Source: Diplosphaera chodatii (Eukaryota > Chlorophyta > Trebouxiophyceae > Prasiolales > Stichococcaceae). From it: a stretch of 64,000 bases of DNA. Below the pieces are notes generated by a model that did not search any database, was not told where the DNA came from, and worked only from the letters and a program-made list of their open reading frames with translations. The stretch's first letter is position 1. The number at the start of each line of letters is the position of its first letter. Position numbers and translations under genes: made by a program. The stretch is from contig JAALGY010000041.1 of assembly GCA_032358165.1 (NCBI GenBank), positions 558,001 through 622,000 of the forward strand. Reading direction: 5' to 3'. Of the stretch, positions 46,991 to 59,390 are shown piece by piece.

Positions 46991-48681
46991 ATGCAATGGC
47001 TCAGCGATTCTGTCGCGTCAATGTGGGGAGGCGGCAACGCATCGGCCGCGGATACGCAGAATGCTGCTGCACCTGCACCCGACGCATCGCAGCAGCCGCT
47101 GCAGGAGGCTGGCATGCTCACAAAGGTATCGCATACCGCACACCGTCCAACACAGCATCAGGTTATCAGTTGCTCTGTCAGCCTGAGATCACGCTTAGGT
47201 AGATCTTCGCAAGCCTGGAATGTGCATCAACAACATCAACATCTACTACAATTTTGTAGGGCCAGCTGCTGCGGTTCTTTGATGAGGGCACCCGGCAGTT
47301 CAACGACCAAGGTGCAGGCCAACTCGAGAACGTTTTGCTCTTGGCTGTTCAGTCTTGCGTGTACACGGACCCTTTTGCTCCCTGTTGCACGCTGCAGATG
47401 TCAAAGCGCGCCTCAAGAAGGCGCATGAAGCTAAGGAGGTCAGTGGCCACCACTTGGCAAGCGGGTGTACGCAGCAGGGTCCTGTGCGCACGCGCCCACC
47501 GTGCCACTTCGGACTTGCGTCATGTCGCCGAGGTTTGGCAAAGTGTTGAAATGGCCTGTCATGCGCCTGCAGGATGTTGAAGAGCTGATCTCGGAGCTGC
47601 AGCGGGGCATCTTCCAGCAGCAGGGCATATCAGGCGCCTGGGGTCTGCTCTGCCTGGGCCGCATCAACACTGAGCACCGTGGCGATGGCGACTTCATGGC
47701 TGCCTTCTACCAGTTCGTCATGCGGTAAGATGCCACTACCACTGCAGTGCATTTGGTGCCAAGTGGCACTCGTACACATGGGCGTAAACCACACCAGTGA
47801 TGACAAGGGCACATACTGGAATGCATGTTCACGGTGCGTCAGCTGCACGGCACTGATTCCTGTGCATTGCTGACAGTCCTGACTAATACACTTGCAAGTC
47901 TGCAGGGAGGAGGCCGCTCTGGATGAAGCTGTCATGCCAGCGGATGCTTTTGCGCAGAAGCAGGCGATGATGCATCGGCTGCAAGAGCAGCAAGAAGCAT
48001 TCAAGGTGCAGGATTGAAACCATCTTGCAAGAGGTCTACAGAAGCCAGGCGTAGTCTGCTTGCAGCACTAAGTCGTTGCAGACCATGTGTCGGTTCGATA
48101 TGGACATGCTAAATTAACAGGCACGCATGGCGGGGCTACCGCCTGAGCAGCGGCAGTACGTCATGCAGCAGCAGCAACTGGTCATTGCTCAGATGCAATC
48201 ACAGGTGCGTAATGGCCGCACGTGGTAAAGCAGCTGCGCATGCAGGTGCACCCGATGCTGACATCAGCACAGCATGTACTGTATCAGTACATCCTGACGC
48301 ATGGCCGTTGCTGACGCCGCAGCAAGCGGTCATGGGCGAGAAAATGAAGGAGATGTCACAAGAGGAGCGCAAGGACTTCATCACCCAACAAATGGATGCT
48401 TTGCAGCATGAGCTCGAGAAGGTGAGTGACAGCGTGCACCTGAGCACCAAGTCGATCACCACATATCTGTAGCATCTTGTCCCAGACAGTGAAGCGCCGC
48501 GCCAGGGTGCAGTTGTGCAGAGGACAGTCAACATAAGCTATCTGAGACAGCAGCGAGATCACCGTGGTGTGTTGTGGATCAGGCGGCGCAGGGGGTTCCC
48601 GATGCAGCAGACACCACCATGTCGCAGCAGGAGCAGAGCGGCTTTTTGAAGTCGGTCAGCAAGTCTGGCAAGGTTGCATAA
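46991..48681 (+). CDS. Uncharacterised Gln/Met-rich coiled-coil protein
   Basis: Eight exons close perfectly in phase: 46991-47125, 47260-47311, 47398-47438, 47573-47724, 47906-48005, 48121-48204, 48323-48421 and 48583-48681, giving 253 residues. The start is MQWLSDSVASMWGGGN. A conserved-looking core follows: GQLLRFFDEGTRQFNDQ, VKARLKKAHEAKE, DVEELISELQRGIFQQQGIS, AWGLLCLGRINTEHRGDGDF. The second half is helical and Gln/Met/Glu-rich (MMHRLQEQQEAF, QYVMQQQQLVIAQMQSQ, MGEKMKEMSQEERKDFI, QQMDALQHELEK), probably a coiled coil. No signal peptide or membrane helix is seen. I do not recognise the family. The consistent splice structure argues it is a real gene. It is divergent from the SulP transporter. 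Confidence 0.8.
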
Positions 48682-49843
48682 CGTAATAGTGGCTTGCTGC
48701 GTCACCTGAAGGCTTTGAAAGGGCACAGGCTACTCAGCAGCGCTGTTGACAAAAGTAATCCACATCCATGTAACCCGATGCTACACAACGACCACTCAGC
48801 AGCTGTGTTCAATAATAACCCCTGCAACGGTGCTTCAAGCACCAATTAGCCACAGAGTTGACTGTCATCCTGTTGTTGGTCTGGCATCATGCTAGCCTTT
48901 GCGATCTGACGCCAGCAGGCGACCGCCTCCGCAGCACCAAGAAGTATGTCAGAGGCGCAATCTGCAGTGCAATGACGCCCATGTCGGTCAACCCTGTCAA
49001 ACATGTGATCCAGGCTGCTTTCGAGGGCATCTGACACCGTGAGGCTGCCGCTGCTTACCACTCCTACGAGCATGACCAGGAAGCCGAGGGTGTAGCGGAG
49101 CGGCGAAGGCGGATGGTCCAAAGTGGTCATACTGTTGAAGTGCAACGCGCTCTACGGGAGACCAAGCATACTAGCAAGGCTGTAATGTGCGTGAGTGCCA
49201 GATCACGGTCGAATCATACAGCGCTTCTTCGCAGATGAGTCTGTAGAGCTGCGTTGCGGTCGCTGGTCAGCCTTTCAATGTCTGCTACACGGTGCACTGC
49301 CTGCAGTCAACATGTGAGGGTACCTCGGGCGAGCTGCTGTGCCACTGCGGCCGAAATTGCGGAGGTAAGCGAAACAGGGAATGACAACGGTGTCGGAATT
49401 CTGAGGCATTGTGGCTTTGTGGGGAGCAGAGATCTGCCGGTGCAAGCCCTGTTTCTTTGCGCAGTACCTCTTTGCCTCCCTGTTTGATGATCGAGTGCCG
49501 GTATTTGCAGGGGTTGCAGGTGCCCACGCACTGCAGAACCTTTGCTTTGATGACCATCGTCACAGGGATTGGGCAAAAGTCCAGAACATGCACGAGCACT
49601 GCTCGAGTTGTCAGTCGCCTGTGAGTGACAAGCCAAAGTTATAGAATGTGACGGAGGCACGATTGCACAGCACGTCCATGGCCTGCGGGTCTCAATCAGA
49701 GCACCTCTCATCGCCAGCCCTTGACAGCTGCGCAGTTTGAGCGCCAGCGAAGAAGACCTGGCTGGTATCACTTGGGTTCGTACTCAGCACACCAGCCTCA
49801 AGGGAAGAACATACTCAGCGTCTGTCGGTTTCCACACTTGTCT
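48682..49843. other. Spacer upstream of the MORC gene
   Basis: Same-strand gap of 1.2 kb. It contains a possible small minus-strand gene (48846-49130) and a plus-strand open segment (about 49464-49621, YLFASLFDDRVPVFAGVAGA) preceded by TTTGCGCAG, which looks like a splice acceptor. I could not link that segment in phase to the MORC start, so it is left unassigned. The MORC promoter is presumably here. Confidence 0.4.
48846..49130 (-). CDS. Possible small single-pass membrane protein (hypothetical)
   Basis: An uninterrupted frame of 94 codons from an ATG at 49130: MTTLDHPPSPLRYTLGFLVM, a hydrophobic stretch (YTLGFLVMLVGVVSSGSL), then a polar helix and a Gln/Asp-rich end. No recognised domain and no splice support. 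It is much shorter and simpler than its neighbours, so chance is a serious alternative. Confidence 0.28.
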   Translation of the reverse strand: MTTLDHPPSPLRYTLGFLVMLVGVVSSGSLTVSDALESSLDHMFDRVDRHGRHCTADCASDILLGAAEAVACWRQIAKASMMPDQQQDDSQLCG

Positions 49844-52800
49844 ATGGCAGCATCGGCCGCCAGCGGCTCAGCCGTTGGCAGTCATAAGCAGCATGGCGCA
49901 AAGCAGCAACCGCAGGCGCCATACAATCAGCTTAAGGTCGTCACAGTTGACAAGCACTTTCTTACCAGCAACAGGTCCAGCCATACCTCGGCTTTCTCCG
50001 CCATTGCTGAGCTGGTGCGACGACTATCTGCTGCCTAATGCCCATGCTGCGCCCCATTCACAAATTTTCTGATCCACTGGCAGACCATGCACAATATACA
50101 CGAGTTTCAACCTTTACACTTCTGCTGCCAGGTCGACAACGCCAAAGATGCGAAAGCAAATCAGTGCTCTATCCAGATCACTGAACTGGAAGGTGATACC
50201 AAGAACGCCTAGATGGACCTGTGGAGTGCAGACCGCCGATTGTTCGTCACTGAGCACCTTGCGCTCTGGTGCTCCGTTGCATCTGACCGAGCACTGAGTT
50301 ACTGCCAGCAGACGGTATAAGGCGAGGCAGTGCCTGTCTGCAGAGGGAGCGGGGCCAACCTTCATCATGATGGACACTGGTGACGGCATGACGCCGCGGA
50401 ACCTCGAGGTGGAAACCACAGACTGACAGAACTGAAATGCATATGAAGATGCACTTGTTTCATTTCTCAAGGCGCATGTTGTCGCCTGCAGCTGGCCTTC
50501 GGCTTTGGCCACAACATCAAGTCGGCAGACCACAAGGATCAGTGCGTGATGTTGCATGTTCAGCTGCAAGCTGGTCAATATCGTACATGCCTGGAAACAC
50601 TGCAACGTGCGACTGACGCACTGTGTTGACACTCACAGGATGATCGGCTGGGCTGGTGCGATGGTGCCACATGTATGCATCTTAGTTGCAGACTGCACGG
50701 CTCCATTTCAGGCGGGATGCACCATGATGTATAACTTGAGCCAGGGTATTGTTGCTGCTGACAGGCAATGGTCTGAAGAGCTCGTCAATGTATCTGGGGA
50801 AGGACCTCATTGTTTTCACCAAGACCAAAGACACGCAGTCCATTGGCCTACTGTCGCAGACATTCCTGGAACAGACGGGCATGTCCGAAGTCCGCGTGCC
50901 TCTGGTGCGTGATCAGACCCCTGTCTTTGCTGACAAACCACCCAGTAGTTCCTCTAACATGCAGCTGGCCTGCTGCTAGCCATGGCAGCGCAGACAGTGT
51001 AGGCAGGACCCCTCCTCGAGATCTGGGTCAGGAGCTGCAGATACAGCCCTGTTGGCGGCGCCATTTATGTGGTCTAAAGGATGGTTGCAGGTTTCTTGGG
51101 ACCTGGAGCGCAACCCATTGCAGGCATCAGAGGCGCACACCGAGCAGAGTATGGAGGCGATTACCAGATGTGCGAGCTCGACTCACAAATGGATCTGAGC
51201 GGTGGTTAGTGTGCCCACCCGTTGGGTTGCTGGCCTTCCTCAGCATCCATGCTTGGCTGCACATCACCCTTATGTCCTTGCGTGTGCTGCTTGCAGTCAG
51301 CCCCTATACAGACAACGAGCAGTGCCTATCTCAGCTCGACTACATCGACAATGTGAGCCGCTTCCATGCGCGTGCATCTGCAGGGTCCTCTGATCCTCGC
51401 ATGAACATCCTGCCATCATATGGTTCCACAGCTGTCAGAAGTTTGGCCATTGCTCATGGTCCTCAATGTTGTCGCAGACGGGTACAATCATCATGATCAT
51501 GAACCTTGAGGGGTATGGGGAGCAGCGGTAGGCGTGCTGTCGTGGGTCCAGGCCCTGCCAACATGCTATACAACAGTGTAGTGTGTACAATGCGTCTTTG
51601 CCAGTGAGGCCAACGAGGTCGCCGGCCCCGCATTGACCCTCGTGCATGTGCTGGTCTAGATATCAGCTCGACTGGGAGACGGATGAGCGTGACATTCTCA
51701 TACCTGACACTGAGGATGCAGGTGGGCAAAGCTGTGCACACCAGGCCGAGGAGGCTGATCTGCCTCTGTACGGTCTCAGTGCTTGCTACAAATGTAATAA
51801 CCTAAAGCTGTGTGTGGTACAGAAGGCCAGACGAGTGCGCCGAGGACAGTGCACAACTCCCTGCGCAAGTTTCTCTCCGTGCTGTACCAGGACCCAAAGA
51901 TGCAGATTCTCATCGCCGGCCATAGGGTGCGCAGCCGTCATGTGGCATGGTTGCTGCCATGCATGTTGGGCATGGGGACCAGCATGCAGGATGTCTCACA
52001 TTGAGTTGCTGCTCCCTTGTGCAACAGGTGCGCACCCGCCGTGTTCTGGCGGAGCTCAGGGATTCAATCAACTACAGCTACAGGCCCACGGAGCGGCCAG
52101 CTAGTTGGACAGGCTCCAAAAACGTGAGGAAGCAGCTGCGGGGTGTTCAGCAATATGCAGGCCTGACCTGCACATCCCTAGCCAGATCATTCGCGTCAGC
52201 AGGCCCAGCTGCATGTTATATGAGCAGCCGATGGTCGAGCCGATGGCTGCAATGCACTCATGGCCTGCGAAGGCAACGCTGTGCCATGTCATGGTGCAGG
52301 TGATCGTGGAGGTGGGCTTCATGGCTGACCCCGAGCTGCAGCACAGTTGGTCCGCGCTGCTGTACTGGCGGAAGCGCCTGATCGTGCCCTTCCTGCGATT
52401 TGGTGAGCCAACGCCTGCAGATGCTGTGAAGTTAACGACATCCAATCCCTCCAGCTGTGCTGGATTCGCCGGATCAGCAGTTCTATCAGGCACCCTGCGC
52501 TTCCTGAATGCATGCTGAAGTTCAAGCGGGTGCTCCACCAGCGTTGATGGCCGTGATGTCATGCATGAGCCTGCGCAAACATCAGCATCAAGTGCTGGGT
52601 ACGTGGCATCAGGCTCAGAGAACTGACTGCGTGCATGTGCTGCATATGCAGAGACTGGGCATGCCGAGGCGGATGAGGCTGGGCGGAAGGCGGTTGCCAT
52701 AGTGAACTGCGACCACCTCACACCCACGCATAATAAAGGAAGCTTCATGAACCCAGACAACCACTACACGTGAGTCGCAATGGTGATTCGCCTTCCGCCG

Positions 52801-55800
52801 TGTTGCTTGCCCCTGTCCCAAATGTACGACACTTCACCAGGAGTTGCCGTACTCAAACCAGCCTGGTTCTGCAGACCTGGTCCAGGACTGCATGCTGACC
52901 CTGGCCTGCAGGAAGCTGCGGAATCAGGTGCACACACGGCTGAAGGAGTTCTGGGTGGCACGTGTGGAGGTGCCGGCTGAGCACAACAGGTCGCTGCTGC
53001 GTCAGGGTGCGATGTGCTGAAAACCACTTCTGTGCCAACAGCTCTTACATCGCCAACATATGCATGCACAAGGTACACTTCCAGCGACTCTGCATTGTGT
53101 CAGCATGCACACGTCGGGACAAACGCAGTCATGAAGGTGTGCACTGATACTCAGGCCGTCAACCTGAGGGCTTCGAGGTCACCTCATGGGTTCAGGTACG
53201 CTGATTTTGTTGGCAAAATCTGTAGGGATCACACCCTGTAGATGCGGTGATGCGAGCGGTGGGTTAATGGCCCTTGCAGCGCTGCAACCTGCTCAACCTG
53301 GTGCACTTGAGGCTGGCAACATCCAGATGCAGCTAAGATGCAGGTTGTGGTGCACGTGATTCAAAATCTTCAGGTTGATTCGATGCAGTTTCTGTGCTGC
53401 AGTGCTGCGAGCCATTCTGCCTGAAGTGGCGGAGGCTGCCGGTGGGCGACTCGGCGGCGGACCCCAAGTACGAGGACGACTGGTACTGCTACATGAACCC
53501 CAACAAGAAGCTGGCGGCCCTGGGCCACGACTACCCGCAGGAGCCAGACGAGGTATCATACCCTGGTGTCGTAATTTCAAAGCGTTGCCGATGCGAGCAG
53601 CCAGCAGCCAATACACAACATTCTTTGTCCTGTTTGCATCGTGCCCATGCACCACCTCGTCTAGTCGAAGGCCGCCTGCTACCAGCGCCTTCTTGACAAG
53701 CGCATCACAGCGCTCCTTGGTGGAACATGCAACCCTGGGCCATCGCCCACGGGCCGAAATTCACGGCTGCAGGATGCGGAGGAGGAGCGGCGGGAGCAGG
53801 AGCAGGCGCGCAGGCGGGCGCAGGAGTACATGAAGCGCAAAAGGGAGCAGTCCAGCAGCAGCGCCGCCGCCAAGCGCAGGTCAGGACATCCAGAGTCGGA
53901 AACCGGCGTTGCGAGAACTGAGAGATCACCCTGGCCACCACTATGGCACCCGAGTGGGGTGACGACCATAACACTTGCTAGATGAAATGTAGTGACTAAC
54001 AGGGCCGCCTCTGGTAGCAGCAAAGCCAACATCGCAACTGCTACCGGTCGCAAACAGGAAGGTGGAAGAGGAGAAGGTGCGCAAGGCGGCAGAGGCGGAG
54101 GAGGCCCTGCGCCGTGACAGCGCACGCAAGGAGGCCGAGCGTCACATTGTGAGATCAGGCCCCTGGGAACCCCCGTGCATGTGTCAATCCGCTTAATGGC
54201 CACATATGTAACATCAGGACCATGTGCACAGGCATATACATAGTCGACAAAAAAGCATCAGACTGGAGCACTGCGGTGGCGAGACAACCTACTGTGACAG
54301 TCCGGCCTGTGCCTGTGCCTGTGCTCGTGCTCAGACCAGCGTAGATGTGCTGTCGCCGCAGAGGGAGCAGGCGCGGCTGGCGCGCCTCGAGAGGGAGAGA
54401 AAGCAGGCTGAGGCGGACAAGCTCGCAAAGCAGGAGGCGCAGCGGATTGAGAAGGAGCGCATTCGCGAGAAGGCCCGCCAAGCCAAGGAGGACGCCGAAA
54501 GGGTGCGATAATGCCGATAGGACAGCACGAATGTCACAGTGGGTGTTTGTGAGGGCAGCACCTGCGGCCGACCCGTGCTGACAGATTGACCAGACATGGG
54601 AGGCCAGGAAGCTGAAAGACTGACGAGTGACAGTGCTTGTCCATGTCGGACAATCAGACATGCCATGTGATGTCGCGTCTCATGGCACCGACACCTGCTC
54701 TGGCTGCAGAAGCTGCAGCTGAAGCGGGACAAGGAGAAGCGGGAGGCGGCTACACTCTGGCAGCGGGAGCAGCAGCAGGAGGCAGAGAGGAAGATGAAGG
54801 AGGAGGCAGATGCTCGGAGGGAGGCCGAGCTCGTCGCGCGCGAGCACGAGAAGGCAGATGCCGCTGAACGGCGGGCTCAGAAGGAGGCAGCTGCGCACGC
54901 AGCCCAAGAGCTGGCCAAGGTGCTGGTGTCGTTGCTGTATGGGTTAGTAATAAAAGTAAAACAAGAACTGAATTGCAAGTAACTTTTCAAAGTTAAAAAT
55001 TATTACATATATGCAATCCGCCAACTGTCCTGCTGACAGAGAAGACGACCTGGACCCGCTCATCATTGGTGCCAACGGGACGGGATCATACAACACTTGG
55101 ATGTGGCAAGCGCTGTGTTGCTGACTGCAGGCCGAAGCCGCTGCGGAGCGGGAGAGGCGAGCGCAGGAGCGGAAGCACCGTGAGGCAGGGGATCTAGCCA
55201 TTGCATTGGCGAAGTCGCAGAAGGAGGCAGCCCGGCTGGCGCGCACTGGTGAGCGTTGCTGCATCATAGAAACAGGCTCCCACCAGTGTGCAGACGCTGC
55301 TGACAGTGGCAGCAGATGCGCGGTAAGGTTGCACGAGCTGCAGACATGTAGCAAGCACAGATTGGTGAGGGCACGCCTCATCAGCCGCAACTGTCCTGCA
55401 CAACTGCAGCGGCGAATGCAGCGACCACCTCCGCAGCGGGAGGAGCAGCGCTAGACACAGCCGAGTCGGCCGCAGCAGAGGCAGCAGCGAGGGAGGCGGA
55501 GGCGCAGCGGCTGCAGCAGGTGGAGGCAGCGCTCGCTCAGCTCGAAGGTTCTCAGGCGTCCCAGGACGAGGCTGATCCAGATGGAGGTGGCTCCTACTTT
55601 TGACTCACTGCCAGTTCGAGGAGGTTCATGCCACTGCTGCGCCATCAAGACAACCCGCTACTGGCTCCAGATGTTAGCATCAGTTTTATCCATGCTTGAC
55701 CAGAAATTGCATTGCAGCAGGGGCTGCAGCCGGTCCGAGCCAGCACGAGGACCCACCACTGCCAGACCAGCCTGCAGCAGCAGATGCAGCCGCACCTGCT

Positions 55801-57105
55801 ACAGCCCATGCATCGGCAACAGCTGACTCAGGAGCACAGCAGGAGGCCAGCCCGCCGTCCCCTGCTCCGGATGTTGCTCCTCTTGACATAAATGGCGCCT
55901 TGATGCAGGTAAGTTGGCGATTTTCGCTGTGACTCAAGAAGGCTGTTGCTGTGTGCATTCTCATCTGCATGAGCCACTGGCATTACCCAATGAAACTCCA
56001 TCTGCACCAGACGCTGCATCGGGACCGCCTCAGCCTCATACTACAAGCACCAGCCCCTTGACATCCATTGGTGATAACACGCCGCAATGCTGCAGGCCTT
56101 GGTGACCAGCGGAGCCCCCTCAGCAGCCCAGCCGGCACGCAGCGGCAGCCCTGTGGCGAGCACGCCCCTCGCCCCAGAGCCCAGCCTTGCATTGCCCCGC
56201 CGCCCTGCGGTGTCAGAGCGTACGGACGCAAATGGCGCTGACGGGGCTGAAAGAGCTGCTTCACCAGGTGTCCTTCTGCCTGAGTATACATGATATAGAT
56301 AGACCAGCAGCAGTTCCTTGTTGTCGCACTGCAGACCATGAGGATACCAGGCAGCGCTTGCACATCAGTGCTTGGCATGCTGTTCCCGTGCAGACGATGT
56401 CTTGAGCGATGCTGGCCAGGAGGCTCAGCAGCTGGACGGCGTGGTGCAGCAGCTGAGACGGCAATGGCAGCAGGCCACGGGCAGCACACCCAGCACAGGC
56501 ACGCTTCACACCCCCGTCGTACATTCTCAAAGCTGCGTCAGCAGCTTCCTACGTGCGGCCTCCTCAATGAAGCACTCCGACTGCTGACGGGACATGCTGA
56601 CCCCCTGACGCCACATGTGCTGCAGTCGACAAGGGCCTGGCGCGGGTGTCGGCGGGGCTCGCCTCGCTGGCGAAGCAGCAGCAGGCCGAGCGGCAGCGGG
56701 TCGTGGCGCTGGCGGCGCGAATGCGGGTCGTCCTCATGACGCTGTCCCGTGCGGCCGGCGACAAGCTGGTGGCGCAGCGGATTGTGCGTGACCTGCCACC
56801 TCATGTGCATCACGTCATGTGCACACTACTTGCTGCACCTCTGCCTTGTGCATCAGCGTGCAGTAACCCTCGACACGCTGGCAGTCTGGCTGTGCCGAGT
56901 CGTGCTGCCATGGTAGACTGCATGGATGCACTGTCCTGCAATTCAAGTGCATGGTCAGCTGGTTCTATGCGAGTTAAAGCCAAATGTCCATGCATTTGGT
57001 GTGCAGGCGACCATGAGCCCAGACGAGCTGCTGGAACTGGATGTGCAAGCGTATGCAGGAGCCTTTGTACCGTCCCCGCAGCGCAGCAGTAAGGTTACAC
57101 GCTAG
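49844..57105 (+). CDS. MORC: MORC-family GHKL ATPase with CW zinc finger and long coiled coil
   Basis: More than 20 exons. The start [18 protein letters not shown] is at 49844. GHKL motifs are [14 protein letters not shown] (N box, joined across 50015/50133), [12 protein letters not shown] (50370), [11 protein letters not shown] (50500) and [15 protein letters not shown] then [20 protein letters not shown] (50760-50910). The S5-like second half has [13 protein letters not shown] (51490), [13 protein letters not shown] (51670), [19 protein letters not shown] (51870) and [14 protein letters not shown] (52710). A CW zinc finger follows: SWVQ (exon ending about 53194) joined to [13 protein letters not shown], then [10 protein letters not shown] (to 53552). 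Glu/Lys/Arg/Ala-rich coiled-coil exons run from 53770 to 55580, then Ala/Pro/Ser-rich and helical exons, ending [15 protein letters not shown] and stop at 57103-57105. MORCs clamp DNA by ATP-driven dimerisation in gene silencing. Some exon joins (52.7-52.9 and 55.2-56.5 kb) are approximate. Confidence 0.88.
54947..55006. repeat. AT-rich intronic element with GTAATAA/TTATTAC ends
   Basis: A 60-base AT-rich block in a MORC intron, bounded by exact 7-base inverted ends, in otherwise GC-rich sequence. It resembles the block at 4215-4347 in composition and end structure but not in terminal sequence. Confidence 0.45.
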
Positions 57106-57558
57106 AATTTAAGGGCATGTTATGGTTGCCAGGGCAGAATGGGGTTGCCGTCTCGTTATGCCAAAGGAGGTTTGGGATCGTGATCATATGATGGCCTGTC
57201 AGCGGTGCGCAGCATTTCGGAAACAGGTGGTAGCCCTGCACTGAGTTGGAAAGCGGTGGACTCGTAAACGTATCTTTCTTGCGAGAGTGCTCGACTGCTG
57301 GTTGCTGCACCATCTCAGATTGCTTGACACCCTTGTGGTTTACGCTCCTGTGTTTTTGCTCTGTTACTGGGCATGTCATGCTTAAGTTGTGCTGCATGCT
57401 TTTCATGTCATCTGGTTGGCAGGTGCTTCGGTGACCACTCCACATGCTGGTGGAAAGGCAAACTGCCTGGGACTGACTATCTCTGACCAGAGTCGATGCA
57501 ATCCTCCGAGACTTTCGCTGACTCCATGGTGTTGCCACTCACAACCCCTTAGGGGATG
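57106..57558. other. Convergent spacer MORC / LSM2
   Basis: Holds both 3' UTRs. Open frames here carry no domain and I see no RNA gene or repeat. Confidence 0.5.
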
Positions 57559-58431
57559 CTATTGGCCCCGCGCTTCTCTCCGTGTCGCATCGTGCAGCAG
57601 CTCAACATCAACGCTGCCGGGTGGAAGCTGCAACAGCAAGCATTCATGTCAGCGACGGCATGGTCGTGCTGGTCTGGACACCACACATAGATGGCAACCT
57701 TGGTTCAATCCTGTGATAGAATCTTGGTGCTGAACAGGGGGTGCCGACAGGGGGTGCTCACAATGACACTGGGCAGCACTGCTTGTGCCATGATGAGATC
57801 TGTGTTGCACCTGGATGTAGCGCACCACTGACCCCCTGATGAAGCAGGTCCGCACAGACATCTGTGCACGATGCAGCAACCGCTCAGCAGTCAACAGGAT
57901 GGCAGCACAATGGATAAGCTTTGTCGCAACAGCCTTGCATTGCGACATACGGTGTGCATGTCAATGTACCACCGACCAGACCCTGTCCTGGGACTGCCAA
58001 GCGCTCACCATGTGCGGATACTTCTGCTCGTTTACCACCTGCAGTCGCAGCCCAATCAGCAGCGTGAGCAGTGTCAGCAGCATGAGCAGCCTGCACGCTC
58101 TCGCTGCATCATTGCGAGCATCAGCACTTGCAGACACGCCACAGCCGCTGCCCACATGCTGACATCGACACTGCTAGTGCCCGACCTGCGTGTTGTGCAG
58201 CTTGATGTTCAGGTACTGGTCTACAGAGTGCAGCGTGCCGCTGATCGCCAGATCATTCTTCAGCTCCACTGTCACCTGCATGCGGATGAGCAGCGCTCAC
58301 ACGGCAGTGCATCATGGCAATAAGACCACCATGGCAGGGTGTGGAAGCCGCCGTGGCACAGTAGCGGCGCAGCAGCGGTGCAGCCTCACCTTCTTGCCGA
58401 CTAAGGTTTTGAAGTACGAGTAGAACAGCAT
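57559..58431 (-). CDS. LSM2: LSm2, U6 snRNA-associated Sm-like protein
   Basis: Five exons, exactly in phase: 58431-58390, 58275-58186, 58038-58009, 57861-57811 and 57627-57559, giving 93 residues, the usual LSm2 length. The start MLFYSYFKTLVGKK is typical. Sm1 motif: VTVELKNDLAISGTLHSVDQ then YLNIKL; the connecting segment VVNEQKYPHM; Sm2: CFIRGSVVRYIQLPPGSVDV; the tail is LLHDATRREARGQ. LSm2 is part of the LSm2-8 ring that binds the U6 snRNA 3' end in the nucleus and of the LSm1-7 ring in cytoplasmic mRNA decay. No odd residues are seen. Confidence 0.97.
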
Positions 58432-59390
58432 CGTGCCGCGCACCTGCACAACCCAGACAAGGCTCGCTCTCTGCGTGTTGCAACTTCACAGCAATGGTGC
58501 CAGGCTCATCTCATTTGCCTCAGCAGCACTCTAGTTCTCAAAAGGACGTGGGCAATGCTGTTTGTGATGACTGCATCTCACGACATGTTTCAGCCAGCGC
58601 ACCAGGCCAGTGCGAGCAACGAGACCACTTCTGCCTCTTTGTGGTACTTGAGCTCAGTTCGACAGTCTTCAAGCAGAGTCCCGTGCCGCGCTGGCCGCCG
58701 GAAAGATTGCGGGTGCTCCTGCACGGTGCAGGTCAAGCGGCGCCACTGCTGTGCACCTTGGTTGATCGTGCAAACGTGCAACCTGCGCGCGACTCTAGCT
58801 GCTCGGCGGCTGTGTTCACAAGCTGTTGCAAAAGAGTCGAATGCTGCAAATAGTAGCGATTGTATCAAGTCCGGCATGCTGAATGCTGTTGTGCAAAAAT
58901 TTCAAGGCCCCCTGTTGCAGATCAAGCACCGCAACATCGCACTTTTCGTGTCCCAGCATTCTTGTTGCAGTGATGCTGGTGTTGCCCTCCGCTGAACGCA
59001 GGACTTCTGTGCGTTTGCCGCGTCCAGCTAGGTGTTGCGTTGTCTGGCTGTCACATTGGAAGCATTTCCACAACAGCGCATCAGGTGCAGGGCATCAGTC
59101 GTTCCTCTTGACTGTCGGCTGTGAGATTGACTCACCCTGCTTCGAGTGTACATACATCGAACAGGTGGACTGATCAGCAGTGCTCTGGATGTTGTGTGCT
59201 TTGACGCCACGCTTGCCAGCAGCCGGCGGCCAGAGTCGCAATCGCACGCTCGCCGGGGCGGCACAACATAGCTGTGCACCTTGAGCTAGCAGCTCGTTCG
59301 CCGTCTGTCGCGTCTTGCTGCGGCGGCAGCCTTGCTGTAGGAGGGGAACCCCACTTGGCGGTGCACAAGCGGCAACCCGCTCCTACCGCG
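58432..59390. promoter_or_regulatory. Divergent spacer between LSM2 and MRPL47
   Basis: About 960 bases between divergent starts. The minus-strand frame 58590-58877 and plus-strand frame 58555-58995 have no domain or splice support. It presumably holds both promoters. Confidence 0.4.

Noticed and set aside
39153..49000. Similarity between ADCTSDIFLQAA (near 39250) and ADCASDILLGAA (near 48950) on the minus strand
   Set aside because: Only about a dozen residues match, the first lies partly in an intron of the SulP gene, and flanking sequence does not align; treated as coincidence.
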